This document shows, piece after piece, positions 15,283 to 25,869 of a stretch of 64,000 bases of DNA. The stretch covers positions 1 to 64,000 of the forward strand of contig CASFYQ010000002.1 of assembly GCA_949298955.1 (NCBI GenBank). Direction: 5' to 3'. The notes under the pieces were generated by a model. The model was not told the DNA's origin and searched no databases. It saw only the letters and a list, made by a program, of their open reading frames with translations. This DNA is from an uncultured Bacteroidales bacterium (GTDB lineage Bacteria > Bacteroidota > Bacteroidia > Bacteroidales > Barnesiellaceae). Each line of letters opens with the position of its first letter. Positions within the stretch are counted from its first letter, which is position 1. A program made the position numbers and the translations under genes.

Positions 15283-16815
15283 ATGGCAAACATCGGGAAA
15301 ACTGTCAAACTGGGCGTGTTTACGCTCGCAATCATGAATGTAACGGCGGTCGTATCCCTCAGGGGACTTCCGGCCGAGGCCGAATACGGAGTCAGTTCGG
15401 CTTTCTATTATCTATTCGCGGCCTTGGTATTTCTTATTCCCACGGCACTGGTGGCCGCCGAGCTGGCCGCCCTGTTTCAGAACAAGCAGGGCGGCGTGTT
15501 CCGCTGGGTAGGCGAAGCTTTCGGCAAACGGGCCGGCTTCCTGGCCATTTGGCTGCAATGGATCGAAAGTACCATCTGGTACCCCACCGTACTGACTTTC
15601 GGTGCCGTATCCATCGCTTTTATCGGCCTGAATCACACGGGCGACATGCAGCTGGCCTCAAATCGATTCTACACACTGGCGGTGGTACTGCTCATCTACT
15701 GGCTGGCCACCTTTATCTCGCTGAAAGGTCTCGACTGGGTAGGCAAAGTGGCCAAAATAGGCGGGCTGGTGGGTACTATCATTCCGGCAGGGTTGCTGGT
15801 AGTCCTGGCAATCGTCTATTTGGCAATGGGCGGAGAGTCGCAAATGGATTTCTCGGGCAACTTCCTTCCCGACCTTTCCAATTTCGACAACCTTGTGCTG
15901 GCAGCCAGTATCTTCCTGTTCTACGCCGGTATGGAAATGGGCGGTATCCATGTAAAAGAGATTGACAACCCCGCCAAAAATTATCCGAAAGCAGTCTTTA
16001 TCGGGTCGGTCATTACGGTACTCATCTTCGTGCTGGGCACCTTTGCCCTGGGTATCATTATCCCGCAAAAAGATATCAATCTCACTCAAAGTCTGTTGGT
16101 AGGCTTCGACAACTATTTCGACTTTATCAAGGCCTCATGGCTCTCGCCGATAATTGCCATCGCACTCGCCTTCGGCGTGCTGGCCGGAGTCCTCACCTGG
16201 GTGGCCGGCCCTTCGAAAGGTATCTTTGCCGTGGGACGTGCCGGGTATCTGCCCCCATTCTTCCAAAAGACCAACAAGGCAGGGGTACAGAAAAACATTC
16301 TCTATCTGCAAGGCGCGGCAGTCACGCTGTTGAGTCTGCTTTTCGTAGTGATGCCCTCGGTACAGAGTTTCTACCAAATCATGTCGCAGCTCACGGTGGT
16401 GCTCTATCTTATCATGTATATGCTCATGTTCTCGGCTGCCATCTACCTGCGGTACAACTTGAAAAAAGAGCACCGCCCCTTCCGCATCGGAGGCAAAGGC
16501 AATGGCCTGATGTGGGTCATCGGCGGGCTGGGATTTTTGGGTTCTCTGCTGGCCTTTGTACTGAGCTTCATTCCTCCCGGCCAAATATCGGTAGGCAGCA
16601 ATGTCGTATGGTACTCGGTACTTATCATCGGCACTCTCGTCATCGTGGGTGTTCCGTTTATCATCTATGCCTCGCGCAAACCGGGTTGGGCCAACAGCGA
16701 CAGCCGGTTCGAACCCTTTCACTGGGAGGAGGATCCGGCCACTCCTCATGCCGCACAACCGACGACAGGCAATGGCTCGGAAGCTCAAAAGCCCACCACA
16801 ACAACCCAATCTTAA
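15283..16815 (+). CDS. gadC: Glutamate/GABA antiporter
   Basis: The protein has 510 aa and about 12 membrane segments of the APC superfamily. Features of GadC are visible: the early NVTAVVSLRGLPAEAEYG block, EMGGIHVKEIDNPAKNYPKA and AGPSKGIFAVGRAGYLPP. The C-terminal tail is about 50 residues and hydrophilic, as in GadC, where the tail plugs the transporter at neutral pH. The start is ATG 15283 (MANIGKTVKLG). The gene faces the same way as gadB. Together they import glutamate, decarboxylate it and export GABA. Confidence 0.92.
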   Translation: MANIGKTVKLGVFTLAIMNVTAVVSLRGLPAEAEYGVSSAFYYLFAALVFLIPTALVAAELAALFQNKQGGVFRWVGEAFGKRAGFLAIWLQWIESTIWYPTVLTFGAVSIAFIGLNHTGDMQLASNRFYTLAVVLLIYWLATFISLKGLDWVGKVAKIGGLVGTIIPAGLLVVLAIVYLAMGGESQMDFSGNFLPDLSNFDNLVLAASIFLFYAGMEMGGIHVKEIDNPAKNYPKAVFIGSVITVLIFVLGTFALGIIIPQKDINLTQSLLVGFDNYFDFIKASWLSPIIAIALAFGVLAGVLTWVAGPSKGIFAVGRAGYLPPFFQKTNKAGVQKNILYLQGAAVTLLSLLFVVMPSVQSFYQIMSQLTVVLYLIMYMLMFSAAIYLRYNLKKEHRPFRIGGKGNGLMWVIGGLGFLGSLLAFVLSFIPPGQISVGSNVVWYSVLIIGTLVIVGVPFIIYASRKPGWANSDSRFEPFHWEEDPATPHAAQPTTGNGSEAQKPTTTTQS

Positions 16816-16839
16816 CGATACTCATATTTCGAAACGCGA

Positions 16840-16869
16840 AGAGCCGGCGCAGATTATCGCACCGGCTCT
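16840..16869. terminator. Bidirectional terminator between gadC and the OPA transporter
   Basis: Stem AGAGCCGG/CCGGCTCT, extended by GC/GC pairs, lies between the convergent stop codons at 16815 and 16893. Confidence 0.65.
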
Positions 16870-16892
16870 TTGTGTCTTGCTATTGTTTCCCG

Positions 16893-18272
16893 TCACTCGG
16901 CAGGTTTGACATTCCAAACAAAGAGAGCCAATACAAACGAAAGTATCGAGGCTCCTATCCAGAAAATCGATACCGGCAGAAAGTCATAGGTTACCATCTC
17001 GCCGGCAGCGGTTATCGTCACCGTCTTGAAATTCTCGATGAGCGTACCCGATATAACGTCCTGCAAACCGGCGGCAATGTAACTGGCCATACCTACCACG
17101 CCCAATGCCGCACCCGTGGCATTGCGAGGAACAATATCGACAGCCATCAACCCGCCCAGGAAACAGATGAGTACCCCGATAGCGATACCGAAGAAGACCA
17201 TACTGATGACATTCAATACCAGACTGTCGCCTCCCAACAGGAAGAGCGTGAGCGCTATGGTATTGAGCACCCCGAAAATAAAAGCAGGCATATTGCGTTT
17301 ACCCTTGAAGAACTTGTCGGAGAACCACCCCGAAAGCACCGTACCGAAAATACCGAGCAAAGCGTTTATGCCAATAACCGTCGTGGCCAGTTCGAGCGAA
17401 TATCCTTTCTCCATTTCGAGGAAACGCACACCCCAACTATTCACCGCATAACGACTCACATACATGAAGGCACTGGCCAAAGCCAAAATCCACACATAGG
17501 GATTGCGCAGCACTCCTTTTTGAGCCTTGTCGGTAGACTCCTTGGGGGGATTGCCCACATGAGGCAACCCCTTGCTCTCGGGGCTGTCGTGCAGGAAGAA
17601 AAGAATGATAACCACTCCTATCGCTCCTGCCAGAAACGAACCCATGAATCCGGCTTGCCAGCCCAGCCACCCAACGACCGATCCGACAAAGATAAACGAG
17701 AAAAACTCGCCCAGGTTGTGGCTTGCACTGAAAAATCCATAGTAAGTGCCCCGTTCTTTGGGCGAAAACCACCGCGACAAGGCTATGATAGCAGGGCCGG
17801 CTCCCATCGATTGAGACCAGCCGTTGAGAGCCCACATGATAAAGAAACATACAAAGAAAGCCATCGACGAGAGGCCTATGAGGCCTTTGGTCATACCCAA
17901 TATCCCCACGATAAGGTTGGCTATCGATGAAACGATAAGGCCCGTGGCCATGAAACGCTTGATGTTGGAGTGGTCGGCCATAAAGCTGTTGACAAACTTT
18001 CCGATGGCATAGGCAAACAAAAGCGCCGACCCCACGATGCCCAGTTGCTGGTCGTTCAACATACCGCTCTCGACAATAGGGGTCTTCACCACATTCAATC
18101 CCGTACGGCATACATAATACAGACTATACCCGAGAGTACCGGCAAAGAAACTTTGCAATCTCAATTTCTTCGTCAACTTCGCAGCTTGTTCATCGGTAAG
18201 CGACGCAGGCCGTTCGGCCGGGGGCAATGCCCGATAAAAGTCAACGACTTTTCCCAACATTTGTTTCAACAT
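16893..18272 (-). CDS. MFS transporter of the organophosphate:phosphate antiporter family
   Basis: The protein has 459 aa from ATG 18272; a GTG four codons earlier is possible. About twelve membrane segments follow a cytoplasmic N-terminus. OPA (GlpT/UhpT/UhpC) features are YSLYYVCRTGLNVVK in helix 1 with the conserved Arg, FMADHSNIKRFMATGL, MWALNGWSQSMGAGPAI and a substrate-side RYAVNSWGVRFLE in helix 7. It probably exchanges glycerol 3-phosphate or a sugar phosphate for phosphate. UhpC-like sensing is less likely, as no kinase pair lies nearby. Its promoter region contains a long inverted repeat. Confidence 0.87.
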   Translation of the reverse strand: MLKQMLGKVVDFYRALPPAERPASLTDEQAAKLTKKLRLQSFFAGTLGYSLYYVCRTGLNVVKTPIVESGMLNDQQLGIVGSALLFAYAIGKFVNSFMADHSNIKRFMATGLIVSSIANLIVGILGMTKGLIGLSSMAFFVCFFIMWALNGWSQSMGAGPAIIALSRWFSPKERGTYYGFFSASHNLGEFFSFIFVGSVVGWLGWQAGFMGSFLAGAIGVVIILFFLHDSPESKGLPHVGNPPKESTDKAQKGVLRNPYVWILALASAFMYVSRYAVNSWGVRFLEMEKGYSLELATTVIGINALLGIFGTVLSGWFSDKFFKGKRNMPAFIFGVLNTIALTLFLLGGDSLVLNVISMVFFGIAIGVLICFLGGLMAVDIVPRNATGAALGVVGMASYIAAGLQDVISGTLIENFKTVTITAAGEMVTYDFLPVSIFWIGASILSFVLALFVWNVKPAE

Positions 18273-18343
18273 TTTTCCTGACACTTTATTTAGATTCGAT
18301 AGCCAAACTTTCGTTATCTATCCGTTTTGTTTCGTTTCGTATG

Positions 18344-18390
18344 CAAATATAACTAAAATAAGTACGAAAAAAAATAAACGTACTTATTTT
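18344..18390 (-). promoter_or_regulatory. OPA transporter promoter with overlapping inverted repeat
   Basis: Minus-strand TATATTTG (18344-18351) lies 71 bp upstream of the ATG. An inverted repeat AAAATAAGTACG/CGTACTTATTTT (18355-18390) covers the spacer and -33 region, where a repressor or activator could bind. Its A/T-rich arms could also form a hairpin. Confidence 0.5.
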
Positions 18391-18490
18391 TTTCACCCAA
18401 TCGCTTCCTGCATTCCAGAAACAGAGAAAACAGGCAAGTTGAAATTCCCCCAAAAAATTCAAATGAAATTGATTTCCGGCTCTTTCTTTT

Positions 18491-18592
18491 GCGTATCTTT
18501 GTTACACGAAGATAGGCTTCGGCTTGGCATAGTCAATTTGAAAATCTTATTTTCATGGGCCGCCTCTGCTCTTGCCTTTCGCTATCTTTATC
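18491..18592 (+). repeat. Dispersed promoter-leader repeat, copy 1
   Basis: TATCTTTGTTACACGAAGAT followed by AGGCTTCGGCTTGGC, then an AT-rich middle, then CTTGCCTTTCGCTATCTTTA. The same order occurs on the minus strand at about 21.5, 52.6 and 56.2 kb. Both -7-like boxes point to the gene at 18632. Confidence 0.6.
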
Positions 18593-18631
18593 TCTATAAA
18601 TGCCGCAACACGACTCCCTAACCACCAAAAG

Positions 18632-19792
18632 ATGAAAACACGACTATTTATCCTGTTGTTAACTCCTATTCTCTATGTCGCGTCGGGCAGCTCCCGGCCG
18701 TGGTACACGGGCAAAAGCCCGCTACGGCAAGCCGAGTACCAAAAAGAGAAGCTCACCGACTGCAACCTTTGCGCCGACAGCGATGTGGTGAATGTGACCT
18801 CTACCGGCATCCACCCGGGCGAAGGGGCACGACCGTCTATCTGTCTCGACTTGGCCAACCGACACAACCGGGCGGGGAAAAAGTATGCAGTGTACCGCGC
18901 CGACTCTACGGGGAAAGCCGTGCGGACAGGCTCGGTAGAAAAACCTGTTTGGGGCGTAGTGTGGGGGTACCGCGACCCGCAAAATCACCATGCCTTGCTG
19001 CTACGGGGAGGCGCCGATGATTTCTACGGCTACCAACCGCCCGAGCTGCAATTCTCCATCATCACCGTAGCCGATGGCGATACCGTGTTTCACGCCCGGT
19101 GGGAACGAATCTCCTCGACCGCCATTCACCCCGAGACCGATTATAACCGGCTGCACATTGTCCCCACGGGAGGCGGATACGAGATTTCGCTGGGGCAGGA
19201 GCGGGAGTGCCGCATCGGCTTTTGTCGCGACGACCGTCTTTTCGGCGACTTGGCCGGAATCTATGTCGGGTGCGGTGCCTGCGTGCAGATGAAGGAGTGG
19301 TCGGTCACACCGCACGAATACCCCGAACGTCATATAATATGGAAAGCCGACGACCTGGCCGAGTATCTGCGTCAAAGCACCCACCCCATCGAGGGAATCT
19401 ACGAGTTTCTACAAGCCTCGTCGACCAGCTACAATACCCGCTTGGGAGGGAACTATCGACTGGCCATGGTGGCCAGCGGCCCCAACTATCTGCTCGTCTA
19501 CAAGAGCGGCGCCCAACGCTTCGAAGATCGGTGGCAGACGGGTATGGTAAAGGCGGTATTGCAGCCCACAGGTCTCTCCAACCTCTTTAACGTCACTTGG
19601 TACGATGCCGAACACAAGCCCCTCAAAGAGGGTGTAAAAGCTATCGTAGCCGACAACGGGGTACTCACCATTCATTTCAGCCGCGAGGGGGTAATACTCG
19701 AATGGAACCGGGCCACGCCTTCGGAAGAGGGCTACCGATACCAACAGCAAAAGCAGGACTACTCCACCCCGGTCTCGCCCATCGCCTTGTAG
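18632..19792 (+). CDS. Secreted protein of unknown function
   Basis: The protein has 386 aa from ATG 18632, with a signal peptide (RLFILLLTPILYVASGSS). The mature part appears all-beta. Residues about 45-230 resemble a concanavalin/LamG-like sandwich (ICLDLANRHN, PPELQFSIITVADG, LAGIYVGCGACVQMKEWSV). A second segment (about 240-370) has strands such as PIEGIYEFLQ, YRLAMVASGPNYLLVYKSG and VLTIHFSREGVILEWNR. Cysteine pairs suggest periplasmic disulfides. I cannot name a family. The promoter is the dispersed repeat at 18491-18592. Confidence 0.7.
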   Translation: MKTRLFILLLTPILYVASGSSRPWYTGKSPLRQAEYQKEKLTDCNLCADSDVVNVTSTGIHPGEGARPSICLDLANRHNRAGKKYAVYRADSTGKAVRTGSVEKPVWGVVWGYRDPQNHHALLLRGGADDFYGYQPPELQFSIITVADGDTVFHARWERISSTAIHPETDYNRLHIVPTGGGYEISLGQERECRIGFCRDDRLFGDLAGIYVGCGACVQMKEWSVTPHEYPERHIIWKADDLAEYLRQSTHPIEGIYEFLQASSTSYNTRLGGNYRLAMVASGPNYLLVYKSGAQRFEDRWQTGMVKAVLQPTGLSNLFNVTWYDAEHKPLKEGVKAIVADNGVLTIHFSREGVILEWNRATPSEEGYRYQQQKQDYSTPVSPIAL

Positions 19793-19916
19793 CGACAAGA
19801 GCCCTCCGATTTCTCTCCGTAATACCGGACGTTACTCGACACTCCCGCCGGTCGATATTCCCGCAACACAAAGCAGAACACCTCGGCTCCTCTCTTTCAA
19901 AAAGAAATAAAATCAA

Positions 19917-19950
19917 GGGAGCGGTACCGTCAATCCGATACCGCCCCCGA
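19917..19950 (-). terminator. proS terminator
   Basis: On the minus strand GGGGGCGGTATC pairs with GGTACCGCTCCC across GGATTGAC and is followed by TTGATTTTATTTC, 25 bp past the proS stop. Confidence 0.55.
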
Positions 19951-19970
19951 TATAAAATTCGTTTCGCTTA

Positions 19971-21458
<1,488 letters not shown>

Positions 21459-21521
21459 TATTTTATGCGGTTTATTATTTCACAAGAAAACTCTTCTCCC
21501 TTGCTTTTGCAAAGCAGCGTG

Positions 21522-21660
21522 CAAAGATAGAGAAAGGCGCTCGCAGAGACAAATGGGAAACGCAGGTCCCAGCATTCGGCCATGCCGAGCCGCCTCCTAT
21601 TTTCGCGGCATGCAAAGATAGTGCACGGCGAGCGCAAAAACAAATGAAAATCAAGTTTTC
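21522..21660 (-). repeat. Dispersed promoter-leader repeat, copy 2 (proS tandem promoters)
   Basis: Two minus-strand TATCTTTG boxes (21522-21529 and 21613-21620) each have TTTG 20 bp upstream. Between them is CCGAGCCGCCTCCTATTTTC (plus strand), shared with the 52.6-kb copy. The proximal box lies 63 bp before the proS ATG. Confidence 0.65.
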
Positions 21661-21702
21661 AAAGGGATTGCCCCGACCAAGACCAGTTTTACAGCCCAAA
21701 GA

Positions 21703-22398
21703 TTACCGCTTGTCGAGTTGTCCCCGCCGAGCCATATCAATCATTTTCTCGCCCGGAATCAGATAGATTTCGAGACGCCGGTTTTTGGCGCGCCCCTCCA
21801 TCGTACGATTCGAAGCGACAGGCGCAAAGGCTCCGGCCTCATACACGACTACATAGTCTGTATTGCCACCGTTGCGGGAAAACCAGTCGCGCACAGCCCG
21901 CGCCCGAGCCCGGGTGAGATCGATGCAATAAGACTCGGAACCGGTATCGTCGCTGTGCATGACCAGCATCACGTGGTAATAGTCGGGGATACGCAAGTCT
22001 TGCAAGAAAGGACGCAGAAAAATATCGGCCTTTTCGCTCAACACGGTATCGTTGGGAAGAAAGAGGTTCGAGGCTGCTATCGTGGCCTTGATTACCTCGT
22101 AGTTGCGCACCAATTCCAAATCGGTGAGGCGGGCCTTTTGCAGGCGGCGCATCTCCCGCATCTGTGCCGAACGCACCTTGCGGGCCTCCTTATCAAGCTC
22201 GGGTATCGAGATGTTTTCGTCGAGCGTGAGCCGCGAAATGTCGATATGAGCGGCGGTGTAGCTTTTCTTGTCACCGGGCGAGAACCACGACGAAATCGTG
22301 TTGGCGGCTTTCTGAAAAACATTCTGCGACACGGCCTCGACGGGCAGGAACGAGGCTGCGCCCAGCAGTATGGCAAATGCGGTTGTCCTGTTCATCAT
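21703..22398 (-). CDS. Secreted protein with OmpA-like C-terminal domain
   Basis: The protein has 231 aa. A signal peptide (AFAILLGAASFLPVEAVSQ) precedes a helical, charged region (about 60-110, many Arg/Lys/Glu). An OmpA-like peptidoglycan-binding domain follows, from about residue 115: LFLPNDTVLSEKADIFLRPF, YHVMLVMHSDDTGSESYCIDLTRARARAVRDWF (shown in part), then NRTMEGRAKNRRLEIYLIPG. The order TRARARAV...NR..EI is the family hallmark. It is not a lipoprotein and has no barrel, so it would be periplasmic or envelope-associated. Eight bp separate it from the upstream acidic protein, so they probably share an operon. Confidence 0.75.
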   Translation of the reverse strand: MMNRTTAFAILLGAASFLPVEAVSQNVFQKAANTISSWFSPGDKKSYTAAHIDISRLTLDENISIPELDKEARKVRSAQMREMRRLQKARLTDLELVRNYEVIKATIAASNLFLPNDTVLSEKADIFLRPFLQDLRIPDYYHVMLVMHSDDTGSESYCIDLTRARARAVRDWFSRNGGNTDYVVVYEAGAFAPVASNRTMEGRAKNRRLEIYLIPGEKMIDMARRGQLDKR

Positions 22399-22406
22399 GC
22401 CCCTCC

Positions 22407-22724
22407 TCAGAATACGCCTAACGACTCTTCATAATCCAACTCGCCCCGTACCAGGAACGGCATATCCTCGTCGGCGATATTCATGCCGTCCTTGCGGGCA
22501 CACTTGCGGGCATATTCGATGATGTCGTTCTCGTCGAGCTCTACCTCCTCTTCATCGCTTTCGTTGAAGAGCCCTTTCTGTTCATAATAGTCATACACCA
22601 CATCGGTCACATAAACAATATCGTCGTGGCTATATTTTTCTTTCAACTCCTGGGGCAATACATTCAATATATATTTCACGGCATCGTCTTCGTCGTAGGT
22701 AAACAAATCCTCTTCCTGACTCAT
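22407..22724 (-). CDS. Small acidic Bacteroidales protein
   Basis: The protein has 105 aa and is strongly acidic (DEDDAVKYILNVLPQELKEK, then SDEEEVELDENDIIEYARKC). It has no signal or membrane segment. The N-terminal half looks helical, with repeated Tyr/Asp. Its reading frame, start and position ahead of the OmpA-like gene suggest a real conserved gene, but I do not recognise a domain. It lies divergently from the ABC transporter operon. Confidence 0.6.
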   Translation of the reverse strand: MSQEEDLFTYDEDDAVKYILNVLPQELKEKYSHDDIVYVTDVVYDYYEQKGLFNESDEEEVELDENDIIEYARKCARKDGMNIADEDMPFLVRGELDYEESLGVF

Positions 22725-22838
22725 AATTTCTTTTTTTAGGGTTTAATAATGATTGGGTAAAAATACAAATCCTAAATGGGTTTTGCAAATCGCCCGAAAA
22801 AAAATAAGTTTTTTTGTTGCTGATTAAAAAACTTTGCC

Positions 22839-22870
22839 TACATTTGCAGTGTACTATTAAACTAATACAC
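22839..22870 (+). promoter_or_regulatory. ABC operon promoter with GntR-type operator
   Basis: TACATTTG (22839-22846) is followed at once by GTGTACTATTAAACTAATAC plus AC (22849-22870): half-sites GTGTAnTA and TAnTACAC, six bases apart. The palindrome would cover the transcription start, and the operon encodes a GntR regulator, so autorepression is likely. Confidence 0.65.
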
Positions 22871-22903
22871 CATAACAGCAAAATAACTCCAATCCCAAAT
22901 ATC

Positions 22904-23752
22904 ATGTTACAGATTGAGAATCTTGAATTTAGCTATCACAAAAAGAAGGCACCCATCTTCTCCGGCATAAACCTGACGATACAGCCGGGAGCAGTTTATG
23001 GCCTGCTGGGAAAGAACGGGATAGGCAAATCGACCCTGCTTTATATGATGTGCGGACTGATGTTCCCCCACCGGGGCCGCATCACCCTCGACGGCGTAGA
23101 GGTACGGCACCGCCGCCCCGAGACGCTCGAAAAGATATTCCTTGTGCCCGAGGAGTTTGACCTTCCCGCCATCTCGGTCGACGCCTATGTGCGCCGCAAC
23201 AGCGTATTCTATCCTCATTTCGACCGCGATCAGTTCAACCGATACCTGGCCGATTTCGAATTGGAAGAGACCCCAAATCTGGGCAAGACCTCGATGGGTC
23301 AAAGAAAGAAATACCTGGTGAGCTTCGCCCTGGCCACCAACACCCCGCTGTTGCTCATGGACGAGCCAACCAACGGCATGGATATTCCCTCGAAGAGCCA
23401 GTTCCGCAAGGTCATCGCCTCGGGCATGAACGAGCAAAAGAGCATCGTCATTTCGACTCATCAGGTGCGCGACCTCGAAAACATGATCGACCGCATCGAT
23501 ATTCTCGAAGGAGGGGGCCTGCTGCTCGACCGCGATACCGCCGACATCACCTCGCATCTGCGATTTGTCAAGGGAGCCGGTGAAGCCGACATCGAAGGGG
23601 CACTCTACTCGATCTCGACCATTGCGGGATATAGCGCCATTCTGCCCAATTCCACAGGCGAAGAATCTCAACTCGACATCGAGATGCTCTTCAACTATGC
23701 CATCGAGAAACCAGCAGAAATCAAACGTATATTTGCCAACCCTGTAAAATGA
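22904..23752 (+). CDS. ABC transporter ATP-binding subunit (YtrB-like)
   Basis: The protein has 282 aa from ATG 22904 (MLQIENLEFSYHKKKAP). The ATPase motifs are present: Walker A GLLGKNGIGKSTLL, a signature region with KTSMGQRKKYLVSFAL in place of LSGGQ, Walker B LLLMDEPTNGMD, and the H-loop VISTHQ. The G-Q core of the signature is kept but altered, as in YtrB/CcmA-like subunits. The gene is first in an operon with a permease, a GntR regulator and a membrane-anchored protein, separated by 7, 2 and -4 bp. Such GntR-linked ABC systems often respond to cell-envelope stress. The substrate is unknown. Confidence 0.88.
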   Translation: MLQIENLEFSYHKKKAPIFSGINLTIQPGAVYGLLGKNGIGKSTLLYMMCGLMFPHRGRITLDGVEVRHRRPETLEKIFLVPEEFDLPAISVDAYVRRNSVFYPHFDRDQFNRYLADFELEETPNLGKTSMGQRKKYLVSFALATNTPLLLMDEPTNGMDIPSKSQFRKVIASGMNEQKSIVISTHQVRDLENMIDRIDILEGGGLLLDRDTADITSHLRFVKGAGEADIEGALYSISTIAGYSAILPNSTGEESQLDIEMLFNYAIEKPAEIKRIFANPVK

Positions 23753-23759
23753 CTCGACC

Positions 23760-24605
23760 ATGAACGAATGTAACGTATACACCCATATCCAACCGGGCTC
23801 CACACGTCCGACGACATCTAACATCTTCAGTCCGAAACGCTTCGGTCGATACTGCTCCAAACAGATACATGAATGGAAGCGGGGACTTTGCCTCCAATTC
23901 TTCTCGCTGGCAGGCATCTACACCATTTTGATGGTTCTTTTTCATTCGACCGAAAACCCCTCCATTACCACGACCGGGGTACAGCTGCTTGTATGGTTCG
24001 GTTTTTTCATCTACACAGCCAAGAGCGGATCGAGCCTGGCCGAACAAATCGGCGGCCGCTCCAAACGAGTACTCTACCTGACAGTTCCCGCATCGACGGC
24101 CGAAAAATATATCGCCCACCTGCTGTGGACACTCATACTCTACCCGATTCTCTTCTTTGCGGCTATCATCGTGGCACAATATACCTCGGAAATAATCTCC
24201 TCGACCCTGCGCGGCGAAAGCTTCAACCCGGGTTCACCACTGCAAGGGCTGCTCTCGATTTGGAACGGTTCATACAGTCTTTCCTCGGCCATCGTTTGGA
24301 CCATCAACAACATTGTCACCTTCACGCTGGGAGCTACGCTATGGCAGAAAAACAGTTTCCTCAAAACCATCGCAGCCCTCTTCCTGCTGGGCATTGCCAC
24401 CATCTTCTTCTACACGGTATCCCTGGACAAGGAGGGGTTTGAATCGCTGTTTACCTACCTGGTCGTAGGCAATTATTTCGACAACTTCAAAGGGACCAAT
24501 ATCTTGTGGTTCATCAACTGCTTCACCATGGTCGAATCGGTCGTACTGGGCTACATCGGCTACATGCGCATGAAAGAACTCGAAATAAACGAAACCAAAC
24601 GATAA
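23760..24605 (+). CDS. ABC transporter permease
   Basis: The protein has 281 aa. After a polar N-terminus (about 1-45) there are about six hydrophobic segments (for example LAGIYTILMVLF, GVQLLVWFGFFIYT, ILYPILFFAAIIVAQY, FLKTIAALFLLGIATIFFYT and a last one near 255-270). This suits an ABC-2-type permease paired with the ATPase encoded 7 bp upstream. A cytoplasmic stretch (RVLYLTVPASTAEKY) is typical of ABC-2 permeases. Function follows from the operon rather than from a recognised specificity. Confidence 0.8.
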   Translation: MNECNVYTHIQPGSTRPTTSNIFSPKRFGRYCSKQIHEWKRGLCLQFFSLAGIYTILMVLFHSTENPSITTTGVQLLVWFGFFIYTAKSGSSLAEQIGGRSKRVLYLTVPASTAEKYIAHLLWTLILYPILFFAAIIVAQYTSEIISSTLRGESFNPGSPLQGLLSIWNGSYSLSSAIVWTINNIVTFTLGATLWQKNSFLKTIAALFLLGIATIFFYTVSLDKEGFESLFTYLVVGNYFDNFKGTNILWFINCFTMVESVVLGYIGYMRMKELEINETKR

Positions 24606-24607
24606 GT

Positions 24608-25000
24608 ATGCAATTCAAAGAGAACCAAACCATCTACCTGCAAATCGCCGAACGCATCAGCGACGAGATACTGCTGGGCCACTATGCCATAGGCGCCCGC
24701 ATACCTTCGGTGCGCGAATACGCGGCCCTCGTGGAGGTAAATGCCAACACGGTGATGCGTTCCTATGAATTTTTGCAGACACAAGGCATCATCTTCAACA
24801 AGCGGGGAATCGGTTTCTTCGTTTCGCCCGATGCCAAACACAAAATCAGGGAATACCGGCGCAACGAGTTCCTCAAAGCCGAACTGCCGCGCTTCTTCAT
24901 GCAACTCTACACCCTGCATATCCCCATGGACGAGATTGACTCCATGTACCGGGAATTTATTGAAAACCTCACGTCAAACCCCTCAAAACAACAATCATGA
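24608..25000 (+). CDS. GntR-family (YtrA subfamily) transcriptional regulator
   Basis: The protein has 130 aa. An N-terminal winged helix (IYLQIAERISDEILLGHYAI, IPSVREYAALVEVNANTVMR, LQTQGIIFNKRGIGFFV) is followed by only about 50 residues, the short C-terminus of the YtrA subfamily. It probably represses its own operon through the palindrome at 22849-22870. The stop overlaps the next gene's start by ATGA. Effector unknown. Confidence 0.88.
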   Translation: MQFKENQTIYLQIAERISDEILLGHYAIGARIPSVREYAALVEVNANTVMRSYEFLQTQGIIFNKRGIGFFVSPDAKHKIREYRRNEFLKAELPRFFMQLYTLHIPMDEIDSMYREFIENLTSNPSKQQS

Positions 25001-25818
25001 AACGCTCGACCATAGTCTTGTTAATCGTTCTGGCCGTGATGATATTCGTCCCCATCATCGGCATCAAAATCATCAGCAATCTCTCGCCCGAGGCAAAGAT
25101 AAAAAGCCTCAAAGAGTTGCTGGATTATAACGAAGACTCCGACGCCCCCGTGCGTTACCTCGTTATCGACAATACCGACAACGACTCAATAGATACCTGT
25201 ATCTTCATCTCGACCCGGGATAAAAAGGATACCCGGCAGGGCATCGTCTTCGCCAACGGCGAAAACTACACGGGCGACACCCTGCACCTCACCGGCCGGT
25301 GGCTGGAGCAATCGCCGGCCGACGACTCCGACGACTCGATACCCCGGTCGTGGTTCGGCCACCAGACTCTCGACTACGGCGACAACACCCGACTCATCGT
25401 CGAGAACCACAACCCCAACGTCACGCTCTATGTTTCGGAAGGCAATTTCGACAGACTCATCGTCCAATCACCGGGCGACATCATAGTGAGAGAATCGAAC
25501 GTGGGTATGCTTGTCGTACAAGACAGTATAGGCCACAGCAGTATCTCCTGCCAGCGGTGCAATATCGGCACACTATTTGCATATCTCAACGACAAATGTT
25601 CGTTGACTCTCGCAAACAACAACATTGGCACGGCCTTCTTCCCCAAGGCTCTCAACAGCCTGTCGCTCGAGGCTAACAACATAGGGGTGACAGGCACCAC
25701 CGAACTCATGGAGCTCAAAATGTCGAAAAACCTCGGCAACGACAGTACCGACGCGGTGAGTTTCGGTATCGACATCAGCTACACCTCAGACGATAAAGAG
25801 AAAGAAGAGAAAGACTAA
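24997..25818 (+). CDS. Membrane-anchored protein with beta-helix-like domain
   Basis: The protein has 273 aa. A single N-terminal membrane segment (STIVLLIVLAVMIFVPIIGI) anchors an exported domain. From about residue 130 the sequence alternates short strands and Asn/Gly turns (TLYVSEGNFDRLIVQSPGDI, NIGTLFAYLNDKCSLTLANN), resembling GIN/DUF2807 beta-helix proteins common in Bacteroidetes beside GntR-ABC operons. The tail is highly charged (DDKEKEEKD). It is translationally coupled to the regulator (4-bp overlap) and followed after 51 bp by an outer-membrane barrel gene. The family call is tentative. Confidence 0.65.
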   Translation: MKRSTIVLLIVLAVMIFVPIIGIKIISNLSPEAKIKSLKELLDYNEDSDAPVRYLVIDNTDNDSIDTCIFISTRDKKDTRQGIVFANGENYTGDTLHLTGRWLEQSPADDSDDSIPRSWFGHQTLDYGDNTRLIVENHNPNVTLYVSEGNFDRLIVQSPGDIIVRESNVGMLVVQDSIGHSSISCQRCNIGTLFAYLNDKCSLTLANNNIGTAFFPKALNSLSLEANNIGVTGTTELMELKMSKNLGNDSTDAVSFGIDISYTSDDKEKEEKD

Positions 25819-25869
25819 AACAGATAGTATAAACCAATTCATCACACACTTTAATCGACAACCAAACCG

